Part shown: one piece after another, positions 25,544 through 34,384 of the stretch
Layout: each line of letters opens with the position of its first letter
Numbering within the stretch: the stretch's first letter is position 1
Assembly (NCBI GenBank): GCA_023412195.1
Contig: JAEYNZ010000126.1
Span: forward strand, 131,993-195,992
DNA length: 64,000 bases
Reading direction: 5' to 3'
Source: Bacteroidota bacterium
Lineage (GTDB): Bacteria; Bacteroidota; Bacteroidia; Bacteroidales; Prolixibacteraceae
Made by a program: the position numbers and the translations under genes
Notes under the pieces: model-generated
The model's database searches: none
Told to the model about the DNA's origin: nothing
What the model saw: only the letters and a program-made list of their open reading frames with translations

Positions 25544-27379
25544 ATGTATGACATTTTAGAATTGAACAAAAAACTGGTTCCTGAATTGCGTGACATAGCA
25601 AAGGAACTGAATATTAAACGTGTAGAAGCTTACAAAAAACAAGATCTTATATACAAGATACTGGATACACAAGCTATAAGGGAGGCAGAAAAAAAAGTAA
25701 AAAAAGAATCTTCTCCCGAACAGCAGGAAAAGAAAGAAGAACGTTCATCTTTTAAAAACTTTCTGCGAAGAAAACAGGAACCCGAAGATAAATCTGTTGG
25801 CGAAAAACCACGCCGGGGAAGAAGGCCGCGCCGCGACTACGATGATAGCGCCAATCCTGCACAGAAAATGGAAATCCAGGCGAAAAAACCTAATATCAGG
25901 GAAAGCAATATTCAATCGAGACAAGACCAGATTAAGGCGATCATTCAGGGATTTACCGAAAAAACAAGAACCAACAGGGATGAAAGTGCTGTTGCCAGGG
26001 AAAATCAACCCAAAGAAGCTGAAAAACCCAAAATAATACCGCAGGAACCTGAAAGAGACAAACCTGTAATTCCTGAGCCTCAGACACCTCAGAATGTGCA
26101 ACCTGCTGAAGAAGAAAAAAAACCCAAAGAAATTAGGGAACAGGAAAAACCGAAGATTCTAAAAAAAGAATTCAGGGATCATAAACCACATCAGCAACAC
26201 AAACAACAAAATCAGAACCAGTCTAACAACCAGTCAAATAATGGCAAGCATTATGAATTTGACGGAATTGTAACCAATACAGGAGTATTGGAAATTATGG
26301 CCGATGGTTATGGTTTTTTACGTTCTTCCGATTTTAATTACCTGAATTCACCCGACGATGTATATGTATCACAGTCTCAGATCAAATTGTTTGGTTTAAA
26401 AACCGGCGATACGGTTACCGGCACTGTAAGGCCCCCCAAAGAAGGGGAAAAATATTTTCCACTTATTAAAGTTCAGGAAATCAATGGGCGCAGCCCGCAG
26501 TATATTCGCGACCGGGTTCCTTTCGATCACCTGACCCCCCTGTTTCCTGATGAAAAGTTTGAACTGACCGGCAACGGTCACGACAACATTTCAACAAGGG
26601 TAGTCGATATGTTTGCCCCGATTGGAAAAGGACAGCGCGGGCTTATTGTGGCACAGCCCAAAACAGGAAAAACCGTATTGCTGAAGGAAATAGCAAATGC
26701 AATAGCAGCTAACAATCCCGAAGTTTACATGATCGTCCTGCTGATTGATGAAAGGCCGGAGGAAGTTACAGATATGGCCCGGAGCGTTAATGCTGAAGTG
26801 GTTGCCTCTACATTTGATGAACCGGCTGAGAAACATGTTCGGGTTGCAAATATTGTTCTTGAAAAAGCAAAAAGGCTTGTCGAATGCGGACACGATGTTG
26901 TTATATTGCTCGACTCCATTACAAGGCTGGCCCGCGCATATAATACCGTACAGCCAGCATCGGGGAAAGTTCTTTCGGGTGGTGTGGATGCAAATGCCCT
27001 GCATAAACCTAAACGTTTCTTCGGTGCAGCCCGTAACATTGAAGAAGGTGGTTCACTTACAATACTTGCTACTGCCCTGACCGAAACCGGATCCAAAATG
27101 GATGAGGTAATTTTTGAAGAATTTAAGGGAACAGGTAATATGGAACTCCAGCTCGACCGCAAACTTTCAAATAAAAGAATCTTCCCGTCGGTTGATATTC
27201 CTGCTTCAAGCACACGCCGTGAAGATTTGCTTATCAGAAAAGATTTGCTCGACAAATTGTGGATTTTACGAAACTACCTCGGCGATATGAACTCACTCGA
27301 AGCAATGGAATTTATGAAAACCAGGCTGATGCGGTCAAATTCAGTAGCTGAATTTCTGGCATCTATGAATGATGGTTAA
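25544..27379 (+). CDS. rho: Transcription termination factor Rho with long charged insertion
   Basis: A 611-residue ATP-dependent RNA helicase that ends transcription; the E. coli protein has 419 residues. The extra length is one block. Residues 1-45 are the Rho N-terminal helical domain (LVPELRDIAKELNIKRVE). Residues about 46-235 are a low-complexity Lys/Glu/Pro/Gln insertion with a basic RGRRPRRD patch and an Asn/Gln-rich end. RNA-binding follows from about 236 (GYGFLRS). The ATPase has Walker A QPKTGKT (371-377), Walker B VVILLDSITR (D457) and a Q/R-loop region through PKRFFGAARNIEEGG. Such insertions are known in some Rho proteins and can promote RNA binding or condensate formation. Monocistronic, closed by a strong terminator. 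Confidence 0.97.
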   Translation: MYDILELNKKLVPELRDIAKELNIKRVEAYKKQDLIYKILDTQAIREAEKKVKKESSPEQQEKKEERSSFKNFLRRKQEPEDKSVGEKPRRGRRPRRDYDDSANPAQKMEIQAKKPNIRESNIQSRQDQIKAIIQGFTEKTRTNRDESAVARENQPKEAEKPKIIPQEPERDKPVIPEPQTPQNVQPAEEEKKPKEIREQEKPKILKKEFRDHKPHQQHKQQNQNQSNNQSNNGKHYEFDGIVTNTGVLEIMADGYGFLRSSDFNYLNSPDDVYVSQSQIKLFGLKTGDTVTGTVRPPKEGEKYFPLIKVQEINGRSPQYIRDRVPFDHLTPLFPDEKFELTGNGHDNISTRVVDMFAPIGKGQRGLIVAQPKTGKTVLLKEIANAIAANNPEVYMIVLLIDERPEEVTDMARSVNAEVVASTFDEPAEKHVRVANIVLEKAKRLVECGHDVVILLDSITRLARAYNTVQPASGKVLSGGVDANALHKPKRFFGAARNIEEGGSLTILATALTETGSKMDEVIFEEFKGTGNMELQLDRKLSNKRIFPSVDIPASSTRREDLLIRKDLLDKLWILRNYLGDMNSLEAMEFMKTRLMRSNSVAEFLASMNDG

Positions 27380-27402
27380 CATTAAGAAAACATTTAGTTG
27401 CT

Positions 27403-27432
27403 AAAGCAGGCCTGATAAGCCTGCTTTTTTAT
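27403..27432 (+). terminator. Intrinsic terminator after rho
   Basis: Stem AAAGCAGGC (27403-27411), 7-nt loop, GCCTGCTTT (27419-27427), followed by a T run. It lies 24 bp past the rho stop. A classic rho-independent terminator closing the rho gene itself. Confidence 0.85.
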
Positions 27433-27505
27433 TTTTATCAATTATAAATTACACAAATTAAGGAATTCTGACATCTGCACATTGCAAAAGCAAATGAATT
27501 CTGAT

Positions 27506-27513
27506 TATTTTTG
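27506..27513 (+). promoter_or_regulatory. Putative -7 box (TATTTTTG) for the DUF4143 ATPase
   Basis: An exact TAnnTTTG match with a TTG at 27482-27484, 21 bp upstream, as candidate -33. It lies only 15 bp before the TTG start codon, so the transcript would have almost no leader. Confidence 0.45.
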
Positions 27514-27528
27514 TCCAAAATATAAATT

Positions 27529-28704
27529 TTGGATTTCTTTAGTACCACACATAAAACCCTGCTCGAAAGCAACCACTCCACACTGGAGAGGGAACTGGTA
27601 AAAACAGTTGACTGGTCGCAGCATCTCATCTGCATCAAAGGATTCAGAGGTGTCGGGAAAACCACGTTTATTCTGGATTATCTGAAGAAAGAATTTCCCG
27701 AGGATAATACTGTACTTTACATCGACCTTAATAATTTTTATTTTACCAACCGAACAATTCTTTCCTTTGCTGATGAATTTTTCAAACGGGGAGGCAAGTT
27801 ACTGGTTCTCGATCAGATTCAAAAATATCCCAACTGGTCGGCTGAACTTAGAAAATGTAACGACAGGATGCCAGGCTTGAAAATCATCTTTACATCATCG
27901 CCTGTTTTACGGGTAACAGAAGAAAATCCTCACCTGAAGGGCAGAGTGAAAGTAAATCATCTTGAAGGTCTTTCATTCAGGGAGTTTTTAAACCATTCAA
28001 CCGGGAATAACTTCCCTGTTTGTTCATTGGAGGAAATCCTTCAGAATCATAAAGAAATTGCTAAACACATCGTTTCCGGCGTAAGGCCACTGGCATATTT
28101 CAGTGATTATCTCAAAAATGGTATCTATCCTTATTATTTCGACAATCCAGGCTTTTATATCAGCCGGCTATTAAAACATATTAACCTGGCACTGGAAATC
28201 GATGTGCCTTATATTAACCAGATTGAGCTAAAATACTTGTCAAAACTCAGAAAACTGTTGTATATCATAGGCTCAGAGACACCTTTTTCGCCAAATGTAA
28301 GTAAATTAGCAGCCGATATTGAAACATCCAGGGCAACAGTAATGAATTACCTGCGTTATCTAAAAAACGCCAAGCTCATTCAGCTGCTTTATGCCAATGG
28401 TGATGAAAATGAAATGAAGAAGCCAGAGAAGGTGTATCTGCACAATACCAACCTGTTGTATGCCATTGCACCAGATAACACTGAAAAAATAAATCTCCGG
28501 CATACGTTCTTTTACAACCAGGTGGGATACAAGCACAGGATAAACAGTTCCTCTGTAGCCGACTTCCTGGTGGGCAACAAATATCATGTGCTGGTAGGAG
28601 GACACAAAATCAGCGCCGGAGCAGATTATTATGCCGCTGCCGACATGATTGAAACAGGGCAGGATAAAGTAATCCCCCTGTGGCTCTTTGGATTTTTATA
28701 CTGA
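27529..28704 (+). CDS. AAA_14/DUF4143-type P-loop ATPase with altered Walker B
   Basis: A 391-residue protein of the widespread AAA_14-DUF4143 family, whose role is poorly known. Some members are linked to toxin-antitoxin-like or recombination contexts. Walker A is GFRGVGKTT (38-46). The Walker B region reads LLVLDQIQKYPNW (91-103), with Gln96 where relatives usually have the catalytic Glu (DEIxKxPxW). Sensor IIFTSSPVLR follows. The C-terminal half (about 200-391) is DUF4143-like with a winged-helix segment (ETSRATVMNYLRYLKNA). The start is TTG; an in-frame TAA at 27523 excludes a longer protein. It lies between rho and nifJ. ATP binding is expected, hydrolysis is doubtful. Confidence 0.8.
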   Translation: MDFFSTTHKTLLESNHSTLERELVKTVDWSQHLICIKGFRGVGKTTFILDYLKKEFPEDNTVLYIDLNNFYFTNRTILSFADEFFKRGGKLLVLDQIQKYPNWSAELRKCNDRMPGLKIIFTSSPVLRVTEENPHLKGRVKVNHLEGLSFREFLNHSTGNNFPVCSLEEILQNHKEIAKHIVSGVRPLAYFSDYLKNGIYPYYFDNPGFYISRLLKHINLALEIDVPYINQIELKYLSKLRKLLYIIGSETPFSPNVSKLAADIETSRATVMNYLRYLKNAKLIQLLYANGDENEMKKPEKVYLHNTNLLYAIAPDNTEKINLRHTFFYNQVGYKHRINSSSVADFLVGNKYHVLVGGHKISAGADYYAAADMIETGQDKVIPLWLFGFLY

Positions 28705-28743
28705 ATGAAACAATAATTATTTAACGGATAAATTAAAACAGAG

Positions 28744-31700
28744 ATGACAAAACAAAAAAAGTTTATTACCTGCGACGGAAACTATGCAGCTTCTCACATG
28801 AGCTACATGTTTAGTGAAGTCGCATGTATTTACCCTATTACTCCTTCATCTACCATGGCTGAATATGTCGATGAGTGGGCAGCCTTTGGGAAAAAGAACA
28901 TGTTTGGACAACCAGTAAGGCTGGCTGAGATGCAAAGTGAAGGTGGTGCTGCAGGTGCTGTTCATGGTTCTCTTCAGGCAGGTGCACTGACAACCACATA
29001 CACAGCTTCTCAGGGATTGTTACTGATGATTCCCAATATGTACAAAATAGCCGGAGAATTGCTTCCCACTGTATTCCATGTCAGTGCACGCGCAATAGCC
29101 GGACATGCCCTTTCTATCTTTGGTGATCACAGCGATATTTATGCTGCACGCCAGACTGGCTATGCGATGCTTGCTTCTGGTTCAGTTCAGGAGGAAATGG
29201 ACCTGGCAGGTGTTGCACATCTTGCAACATTGAAAGCAAGGGTTCCTTTTGTAGCATTCTTCGATGGATTCCGGACTTCTCACGAGGTTCAGAAAATTGA
29301 AGCAATCCAGATGGAGGATATCATTCCGCTCGTGGACAAGGAAGCATTGCAGGAATTCCGTGACCGCGCACTGAACCCTGAGCACCCTGTCACCAGGGGA
29401 ACAGCTCAAAACCCCGATATATTCTTTCAGGCAAAGGAATCTTCAAATAAGTACTATGATGCCGTTCCTGATATTGTAGCTAACTACATGAAGGAAATCA
29501 CAAAAATTACCGGCCGTGAATATCATCCATTTGATTATTATGGTGACCCGGAAGCTGAAAACATAATTATTGCAATGGGTTCTGTAACCGAAACCATTAA
29601 AGAAACCATTGATTACCTGGCAGCACAGGGAAAAAAGGTGGGTATGGTTGCAGTCCATCTGTTCCGTCCTTTCTCAGCCAAATATTTTATGCAGGCTGTT
29701 CCGGCAAGTGTTAAACGCATTGCAGTACTCGACAGGGCCAAGGAACCAGGATCAGCAGGCGAACCCCTTTATCTTGATGTAAAATCTACTTTCTATGGAA
29801 AGGATAACGCTCCTGTAATTGTTGGCGGACGTTATGGCCTTGGATCAAAAGATACCACTCCTTCCCAGATTCTTTCAGTTTACGAAAATCTGGACATGAA
29901 TGAGCCAAAAAATGATTTCACAATTGGTATTGTTGATGATGTTACTTTCAAGTCGCTTCCATTGAAGGAGGATATAGATATTACACCCAAAGGAACCTAC
30001 CAGGCGAAATTTTATGGACTTGGATCTGACGGAACTGTGGGTGCAAATAAAAACTCCATCAAAATTATTGGCGACGCAACCGATAAATTCTGCCAGGGAT
30101 ATTTCCAGTACGATTCAAAAAAATCAGGAGGTTTTACCTGCTCGCACCTAAGGTTCGGCGACAAGCCCATCCGTTCAACCTACCTGGTTACCACACCCGA
30201 CTTTGTTGCATGCCATGTACCTGCATACATTCATTTATATGACGTATTAAAGGGACTTAAAAAAGGCGGTTCATTCCTTCTGAACTCTATCTGGGATGAA
30301 GAAGAAACCAAGAACAGGCTTCCCGATCACATGAAAAAATACCTCGCGCAAAACGAAATCAACTTTTATATTATCAATGGTACCCAATTAGGCGAAGAAA
30401 TAGGCCTGGGTTCACGTACCAACACCATCATGCAATCGGCATTCTTTAAAATCACAGGAGTAATTCCTTTTGACCTGGCTGTACAGGAAATGAAAGATGC
30501 CATTGTAAAAAGCTACGGCAAGATGGGAGAAAAAGTGATCCACATGAATTATGCAGCAGTTGATGCAGGTGGAAAAAATGTAAGAAAGGTAGAAGTGCCG
30601 CAGGAATGGAAAAACATTGAGGTCAGCTATACCAATGGTACTTCTGAACGCCCTGATTACATTGTGAAGGTAGTTGATGTAATTAACAATCAGAAAGGTG
30701 ACAGTCTTCCTGTATCTACATTCGTAGGTTCAGAAGATGGTACTTTCCCATTGGGTACTGCGGCTTATGAAAAACGAGGAATCGCAGTAAGTGTGCCTGA
30801 ATGGCAGGCAGAAAATTGTATCCAGTGTAACCAGTGTGCATACATTTGCCCTCATGCTGCCATCCGTCCGTTCCTGTTAACAGACGAAGAAGTTGCAGGT
30901 GCTCCCGAAGGAACTGAAACCAGGGTAGCAACACCATCAAAAATGTACAATGGCATGAGCTTCCGTATCCAGGTGAGCGTGCTCGACTGTACAGGCTGCG
31001 GCAATTGTGTAGAGGTTTGTCCTTCCAAGGAAAAATCACTTGTAATGGATTCCCTTGACAACCAGAGGAAGGAAATTGAAAGGTGGGATTATATGGCCAA
31101 TAAGGTATCGCTGAAGGAAAAAGTGGTCGATAAAACCAAGTCTGTTAAAAACTCACAGTTCGCACAACCTTTGTTTGAATTCTCAGGTGCTTGCGCAGGC
31201 TGCGGAGAAACACCATATATAAAACTTATTACACAGCTTTATGGTGAACGCATGATGGTTGCCAATGCCACAGGATGTTCATCCATCTTTGGCGGATCAG
31301 CCCCTTCAACTCCTTACTGTACGCATAAGGATTCAGGACACGGACCTTCATGGGCCAATTCGCTTTTTGAAGACAATGCCGAGTATGGCTTTGGATTTTC
31401 TGAGGGTGTAAATGCCCAAAGGAACCGCATAGCCGATATTATGAAAAAGGCTCTTGAAAATGGCGTTACTGCTGAAGAACAGGAAGCTTTCACCTATTGG
31501 CTTGAAAATAAATATAACGGTGAAGTTTCCGGTGAAGCTTCTGAAAAAGTACTGACAGCCATTGCAGGCAACAACAGCGAATACGCCAAAGATATTATCA
31601 GGCTTAAACAGTACCTGGTAAAAAAATCGGTCTGGATATTCGGTGGAGACGGCTGGGCATATGACATTGGCTACGGAGGCCTCGACCATGTAATGGCATC

Positions 31701-32307
31701 GGGTGAAGATGTAAATGTGCTGGTACTCGACACTGAAGTTTATTCCAATACCGGTGGACAATCATCAAAATCAACACCTGTTGGTGCAGTAGCTAAATTT
31801 GCTGCATCAGGTAAGAAAATCCGCAAAAAGGATCTGGGTGCAATGATGATGACATACGGATATGTATATGTAGCACAGGTAGCCATGGGCGCCAATCAGT
31901 CGCAGTATCTGAAAGCCCTCAGGGAAGCCGAATCATATCCCGGACCATCCATAATAATTGCCTATGCTCCTTGTATCAGCCATGGTTTAAGGGCCGGTAT
32001 GGGTGCTACCCAGAACGAGGAAAAGAGAGCTGTTGAGTCAGGATACTGGTCACTGTTCCGTTACAACCCGTTACTTGAAAATGAAGGAAAGAATCCATTC
32101 CAGCTCGATTCCAAAGAGCCTGACTGGAATAAATTCCAGGACTTCCTGAACGGCGAAGTACGTTACACATCACTGAAGAAATCGTTCCCTGCCGAAGCAG
32201 CAGAATTGTTTGCCGCAGCAGAGGAAAATGCAAAATGGCGCCACAATTCGTATAAGCGTCTGGCTGCTATGGATTTTTCCAAACCCGAAGAAGTTCCCGC
32301 ATTGTAA
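28744..32307 (+). CDS. nifJ: Pyruvate:ferredoxin (flavodoxin) oxidoreductase, single-chain
   Basis: A 1187-residue cytoplasmic enzyme that oxidises pyruvate to acetyl-CoA and CO2 with reduction of ferredoxin, a hallmark of anaerobic metabolism. Full family length with all domains: pyrimidine-binding N-terminus (YPITPSSTMAEYVDEW), gamma domain (about 420-620), and two 4Fe-4S motifs (CIQCNQCAYICPH near 690 and CTGCGNCVEVCP near 747). The thiamine-diphosphate domain has CAGCGETPY near 818, ATGCSSI and GGDGWAYDIGYGGLDH. It lies 39 bp after the DUF4143 ATPase and ends in an intrinsic terminator, so the two may be co-transcribed. Confidence 0.98.
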   Translation: MTKQKKFITCDGNYAASHMSYMFSEVACIYPITPSSTMAEYVDEWAAFGKKNMFGQPVRLAEMQSEGGAAGAVHGSLQAGALTTTYTASQGLLLMIPNMYKIAGELLPTVFHVSARAIAGHALSIFGDHSDIYAARQTGYAMLASGSVQEEMDLAGVAHLATLKARVPFVAFFDGFRTSHEVQKIEAIQMEDIIPLVDKEALQEFRDRALNPEHPVTRGTAQNPDIFFQAKESSNKYYDAVPDIVANYMKEITKITGREYHPFDYYGDPEAENIIIAMGSVTETIKETIDYLAAQGKKVGMVAVHLFRPFSAKYFMQAVPASVKRIAVLDRAKEPGSAGEPLYLDVKSTFYGKDNAPVIVGGRYGLGSKDTTPSQILSVYENLDMNEPKNDFTIGIVDDVTFKSLPLKEDIDITPKGTYQAKFYGLGSDGTVGANKNSIKIIGDATDKFCQGYFQYDSKKSGGFTCSHLRFGDKPIRSTYLVTTPDFVACHVPAYIHLYDVLKGLKKGGSFLLNSIWDEEETKNRLPDHMKKYLAQNEINFYIINGTQLGEEIGLGSRTNTIMQSAFFKITGVIPFDLAVQEMKDAIVKSYGKMGEKVIHMNYAAVDAGGKNVRKVEVPQEWKNIEVSYTNGTSERPDYIVKVVDVINNQKGDSLPVSTFVGSEDGTFPLGTAAYEKRGIAVSVPEWQAENCIQCNQCAYICPHAAIRPFLLTDEEVAGAPEGTETRVATPSKMYNGMSFRIQVSVLDCTGCGNCVEVCPSKEKSLVMDSLDNQRKEIERWDYMANKVSLKEKVVDKTKSVKNSQFAQPLFEFSGACAGCGETPYIKLITQLYGERMMVANATGCSSIFGGSAPSTPYCTHKDSGHGPSWANSLFEDNAEYGFGFSEGVNAQRNRIADIMKKALENGVTAEEQEAFTYWLENKYNGEVSGEASEKVLTAIAGNNSEYAKDIIRLKQYLVKKSVWIFGGDGWAYDIGYGGLDHVMASGEDVNVLVLDTEVYSNTGGQSSKSTPVGAVAKFAASGKKIRKKDLGAMMMTYGYVYVAQVAMGANQSQYLKALREAESYPGPSIIIAYAPCISHGLRAGMGATQNEEKRAVESGYWSLFRYNPLLENEGKNPFQLDSKEPDWNKFQDFLNGEVRYTSLKKSFPAEAAELFAAAEENAKWRHNSYKRLAAMDFSKPEEVPAL

Positions 32308-32340
32308 CTCAGAAATCTGAAATACCTAAATTATTGCAAA

Positions 32341-32373
32341 CAAAGGCTGTCTCAAAAGGACAGCCTTTTGTTT
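32341..32373 (+). terminator. Intrinsic terminator after nifJ
   Basis: Stem CAAAGGCTGTC (32341-32351), 7-nt loop, GACAGCCTTTTG (32359-32370), then TTTT. It lies 33 bp past the nifJ stop. Confidence 0.85.
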
Positions 32374-32433
32374 TGGTATAATGCGTTCACATTTCATGGT
32401 TAACACCATATGTATGCTATACCATCTCCAGAT

Positions 32434-32534
32434 TAAATTCAATGTAAACTCAATATAAACTCAATCTAAATTCAATATAAACTCAATTATAATTGAATTT
32501 ACTTTGAGTTGTTATTGAATTAATATTGAATTTA
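32434..32534. repeat. 11-bp iterated repeat in palindromic arrangement (5 forward + 4 inverted units)
   Basis: Five consecutive 11-bp units of the form TAAAYTCAATN occupy 32434-32488 (TAAATTCAATG, TAAACTCAATA, TAAACTCAATC, TAAATTCAATA, TAAACTCAATT). After a 2-bp spacer come four 11-bp units that read as their reverse complements, 32491-32534 (AATTGAATTTA, CTTTGAGTTGT, TATTGAATTAA, TATTGAATTTA). The whole can fold into a long imperfect A/T-rich hairpin, or offer nine protein sites on one DNA face. It lies in a gene-free stretch after the nifJ terminator. Function unknown. Confidence 0.85.
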
Positions 32535-32830
32535 ATTATACCCTGGTAGTGCTACAGATAGTTTATCAATAACACGCAGCCTTACATAGGACGTCCTACT
32601 GAAAGGCGGGAAATCTCTGGTGTCTCTTTCCTGGCCGGGAATCTTCCGGCTTCTGATTTTTCTGTAACCATAAAATCCCTTCATAATCAAGACGGACTGA
32701 ATGAACCTGAAAAGGTTGTATGTTCATAGAAAAGTAACGGGCCAATGGGGCGCGCCCTTAAAGGGTTCGGTTGTTCTTCCTCGTATGAAAAGTATTATGG
32801 GAATGAGGTCTTTATGTGTAATTGTTAAAG
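32535..32830. other. Gene-free interval between inverted repeat and tRNA-Thr
   Basis: About 296 bp with no convincing gene. A plus-strand ORF running into the tRNA (32701-32892) reads TGLEPATC, the well-known artefact of translating across a tRNA. A minus-strand ORF of about 29 codons has no context. The base composition is more G/C-rich than the repeat to its left (for example GGGGCGCGCCC near 32748), which could reflect remnants of an integrated element next to the tRNA. No integrase or attachment repeat is visible. Confidence 0.4.
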
Positions 32831-32903
32831 AGCCACTCACGGGACTCGAACCCGCGACCTGTTCATTACGAGTGAACTGCTCTACCAACTGAGCTAAAGT
32901 GGC
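32831..32903 (-). tRNA. tRNA-Thr (anticodon CGT)
   Basis: A 73-nt cloverleaf on the minus strand: acceptor GCCACTT pairing with GAGTGGC, and D arm GCTC...GAGC with loop AGTTGGTA. The anticodon stem GTTCA/TGAAC holds loop CTCGTAA (anticodon CGT, reading ACG). The T arm is GCGGG-TTCGAGT-CCCGT. The discriminator base is U and CCA is not encoded. It lies 12 bp downstream, on the same strand, of the sugar-isomerase-like gene's end. Confidence 0.95.
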
Positions 32904-32915
32904 TGAATGTTTAAA

Positions 32916-33824
32916 TCATAATTTTGCCTGGGAGCGGCTGATCATTTCCTCCCACACCCGGCGCTGCTCCTTCAGGGCAGCCACCTTATCGGCCGGATCG
33001 GTGCGGCATTCCAGCAGGACCCATCCCGGATAATCCATCCTTACAAATAAATCCATCAATTGTTGGTAAGGATAATTGCCAACATTAAGTTCCCGCACAT
33101 GACTGATATCTCCAAAACGGTCTTTCACAAGGTTGAAATTGTAATCCAGCCCCTGCCCTTCCAGGTCCTCATCGTTACTGTTCCAGCATACTGTTGTTCC
33201 CTTGTTCTCAACATAATCCATTATTTTTTTTATGTTGGGCAAAAGCTGGGTACCTGGTCCGTGTACTTCAAGCCTGATCTCCTGCCCCATATCCAGGGCA
33301 TACCTCCCCAGTTCATCAAGGGCCCTGCCTATCTGCTCCAGGGTTTTTTCCTGAGGAATACCTTCATGAAACTGGTTTGGTTTGACTTTAACGCCGGAGC
33401 CGCCTATATCCTCACTCAGATGCAGCCATTCCTTTGTAGTTTCTATTGCCTTTTTCAATTTTACGGCATCGGGCCAGTCGTATTGTTCATTGGTACCCAT
33501 TCCCACGACTTCCACCGGGCTGTCTGCAAATTGTTTCTTAACCTCAATGCGTTGGTCTTTACTCAACCCAAGCGTTACACCATGTGCATGTTCAACACGC
33601 AGTTCAACACCTTTAATACCTGCTGCCGAGCAATTACGTATGATGGCAGGTATATCCCAGTCCCTGGCCCACAGATAGGTAACCAGGCCCAGTTTCATTT
33701 TTGAGCCGGGCAATATGAGCTTTCCGGCATATAAATTCCATGGAAGTACAGATGCACCTGCCAAAAGCGATACATTTTTGAGGAAATTTCTTCTCGTTTG
33801 AGTGACACCGGGATGCTTAATCAT
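32916..33824 (-). CDS. Tat-exported sugar isomerase/epimerase-like TIM-barrel protein
   Basis: A 302-residue protein of the xylose-isomerase-like AP-endonuclease-2 superfamily. The N-terminus carries a twin-arginine signal (TRRNFLKN) followed by a hydrophobic segment, so it is probably exported folded to the periplasm. The barrel shows KLGLVTYLWA (strand 1), GVELRVEHAHG with metal-ligand-type Glu, VKPNQFHEG, IRLEVHGPG, VCWNSNDED and WVLLECRTDP. These acidic and His residues match the metal site of sugar-phosphate isomerases/epimerases. The substrate is unknown. Similar Tat-exported proteins are common in Bacteroidota carbohydrate metabolism. Confidence 0.82.
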   Translation of the reverse strand: MIKHPGVTQTRRNFLKNVSLLAGASVLPWNLYAGKLILPGSKMKLGLVTYLWARDWDIPAIIRNCSAAGIKGVELRVEHAHGVTLGLSKDQRIEVKKQFADSPVEVVGMGTNEQYDWPDAVKLKKAIETTKEWLHLSEDIGGSGVKVKPNQFHEGIPQEKTLEQIGRALDELGRYALDMGQEIRLEVHGPGTQLLPNIKKIMDYVENKGTTVCWNSNDEDLEGQGLDYNFNLVKDRFGDISHVRELNVGNYPYQQLMDLFVRMDYPGWVLLECRTDPADKVAALKEQRRVWEEMISRSQAKL

Positions 33825-33907
33825 AGGTTTATGTTCTAAATTTCCCTAAAGATATTTAATATGAAATTACTCAACAACACCCCCGGCAAAAATGTCCGGG
33901 ATTTTTT

Positions 33908-33915
33908 TACTTTTG
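33908..33915 (+). promoter_or_regulatory. Putative -7 box (TACTTTTG) for cyclophilin gene
   Basis: An exact TAnnTTTG match 22 bp before the cyclophilin ATG. A short hairpin (CCCGG, 9-nt loop, CCGGG, 33882-33900) followed by a T run sits directly upstream, so its T run merges with the promoter. Confidence 0.45.
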
Positions 33916-33937
33916 CGCTTTAATTAATGAAAAAGAA

Positions 33938-34384
33938 ATGACAAAGACGACAAGAGGGGTTATTCATACTGTAAAAGGTGATTTGAAAGTGGTTTTTTAT
34001 GATGCCGATGCACCTGGAACAGTTGCCAATTTTGTGAAACTTGCTAAAAGTGGTTTCTACGACGGGCTGACATTTCATCGTGTTATCCCCGGTTTTGTAA
34101 TCCAGGGTGGTTGCCCGAATGGTACAGGGGCAGGCGGACCGGGTTATTCTATACCATGCGAAACCAGCGGCGGCAATCAGTTCCACGACCGCGGTGTTCT
34201 TTCTATGGCTCATGCAGGTAAAAATACAGGCGGTTCGCAGTTTTTCGTCTGCCACAACCGTGAAAACACAAAACATCTCGACCGTCACCATACATGTTTT
34301 GGCAAAGTGGTGGAAGGGCTCGAGGTAATTGATGCCATCAGGGCAGGCGATGTAATTGAAAAAATTGAAATTACAGAGGAATAG
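33938..34384 (+). CDS. Cyclophilin-type peptidyl-prolyl cis-trans isomerase
   Basis: A 148-residue single-domain cyclophilin that catalyses proline isomerisation in protein folding. The active-site blocks are intact: FHRVIPGFVIQGG (catalytic Arg and Phe), GVLSMAHAGKNTGGSQFFV and the terminal HHTCFGKVVEG. It lacks a signal peptide, so it is a cytoplasmic PpiB-like form. The length is normal for bacterial cyclophilins. The MetH-activation-like gene follows about 100 bp downstream on the same strand. Confidence 0.93.
   Translation: MTKTTRGVIHTVKGDLKVVFYDADAPGTVANFVKLAKSGFYDGLTFHRVIPGFVIQGGCPNGTGAGGPGYSIPCETSGGNQFHDRGVLSMAHAGKNTGGSQFFVCHNRENTKHLDRHHTCFGKVVEGLEVIDAIRAGDVIEKIEITEE

Noticed and set aside
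32434..32534. CRISPR array
   Set aside because: Units are contiguous 11-mers without spacers and reverse orientation halfway; no cas genes nearby.
32701..32892. Plus-strand ORF with the TGLEPATC motif
   Set aside because: It translates the complementary strand of tRNA-Thr; this motif is a known artefact of reading across tRNAs.
33060..33704. Plus-strand ORF of 214 codons opposite the Tat sugar isomerase-like gene
   Set aside because: It is a long antisense shadow; the minus-strand frame has a twin-arginine signal and clear family motifs.
33882..33907. Hairpin plus T run before the cyclophilin gene as a transcription terminator
   Set aside because: No plus-strand gene precedes it; the T run forms part of the -7 promoter context, so a terminator role is not supported.
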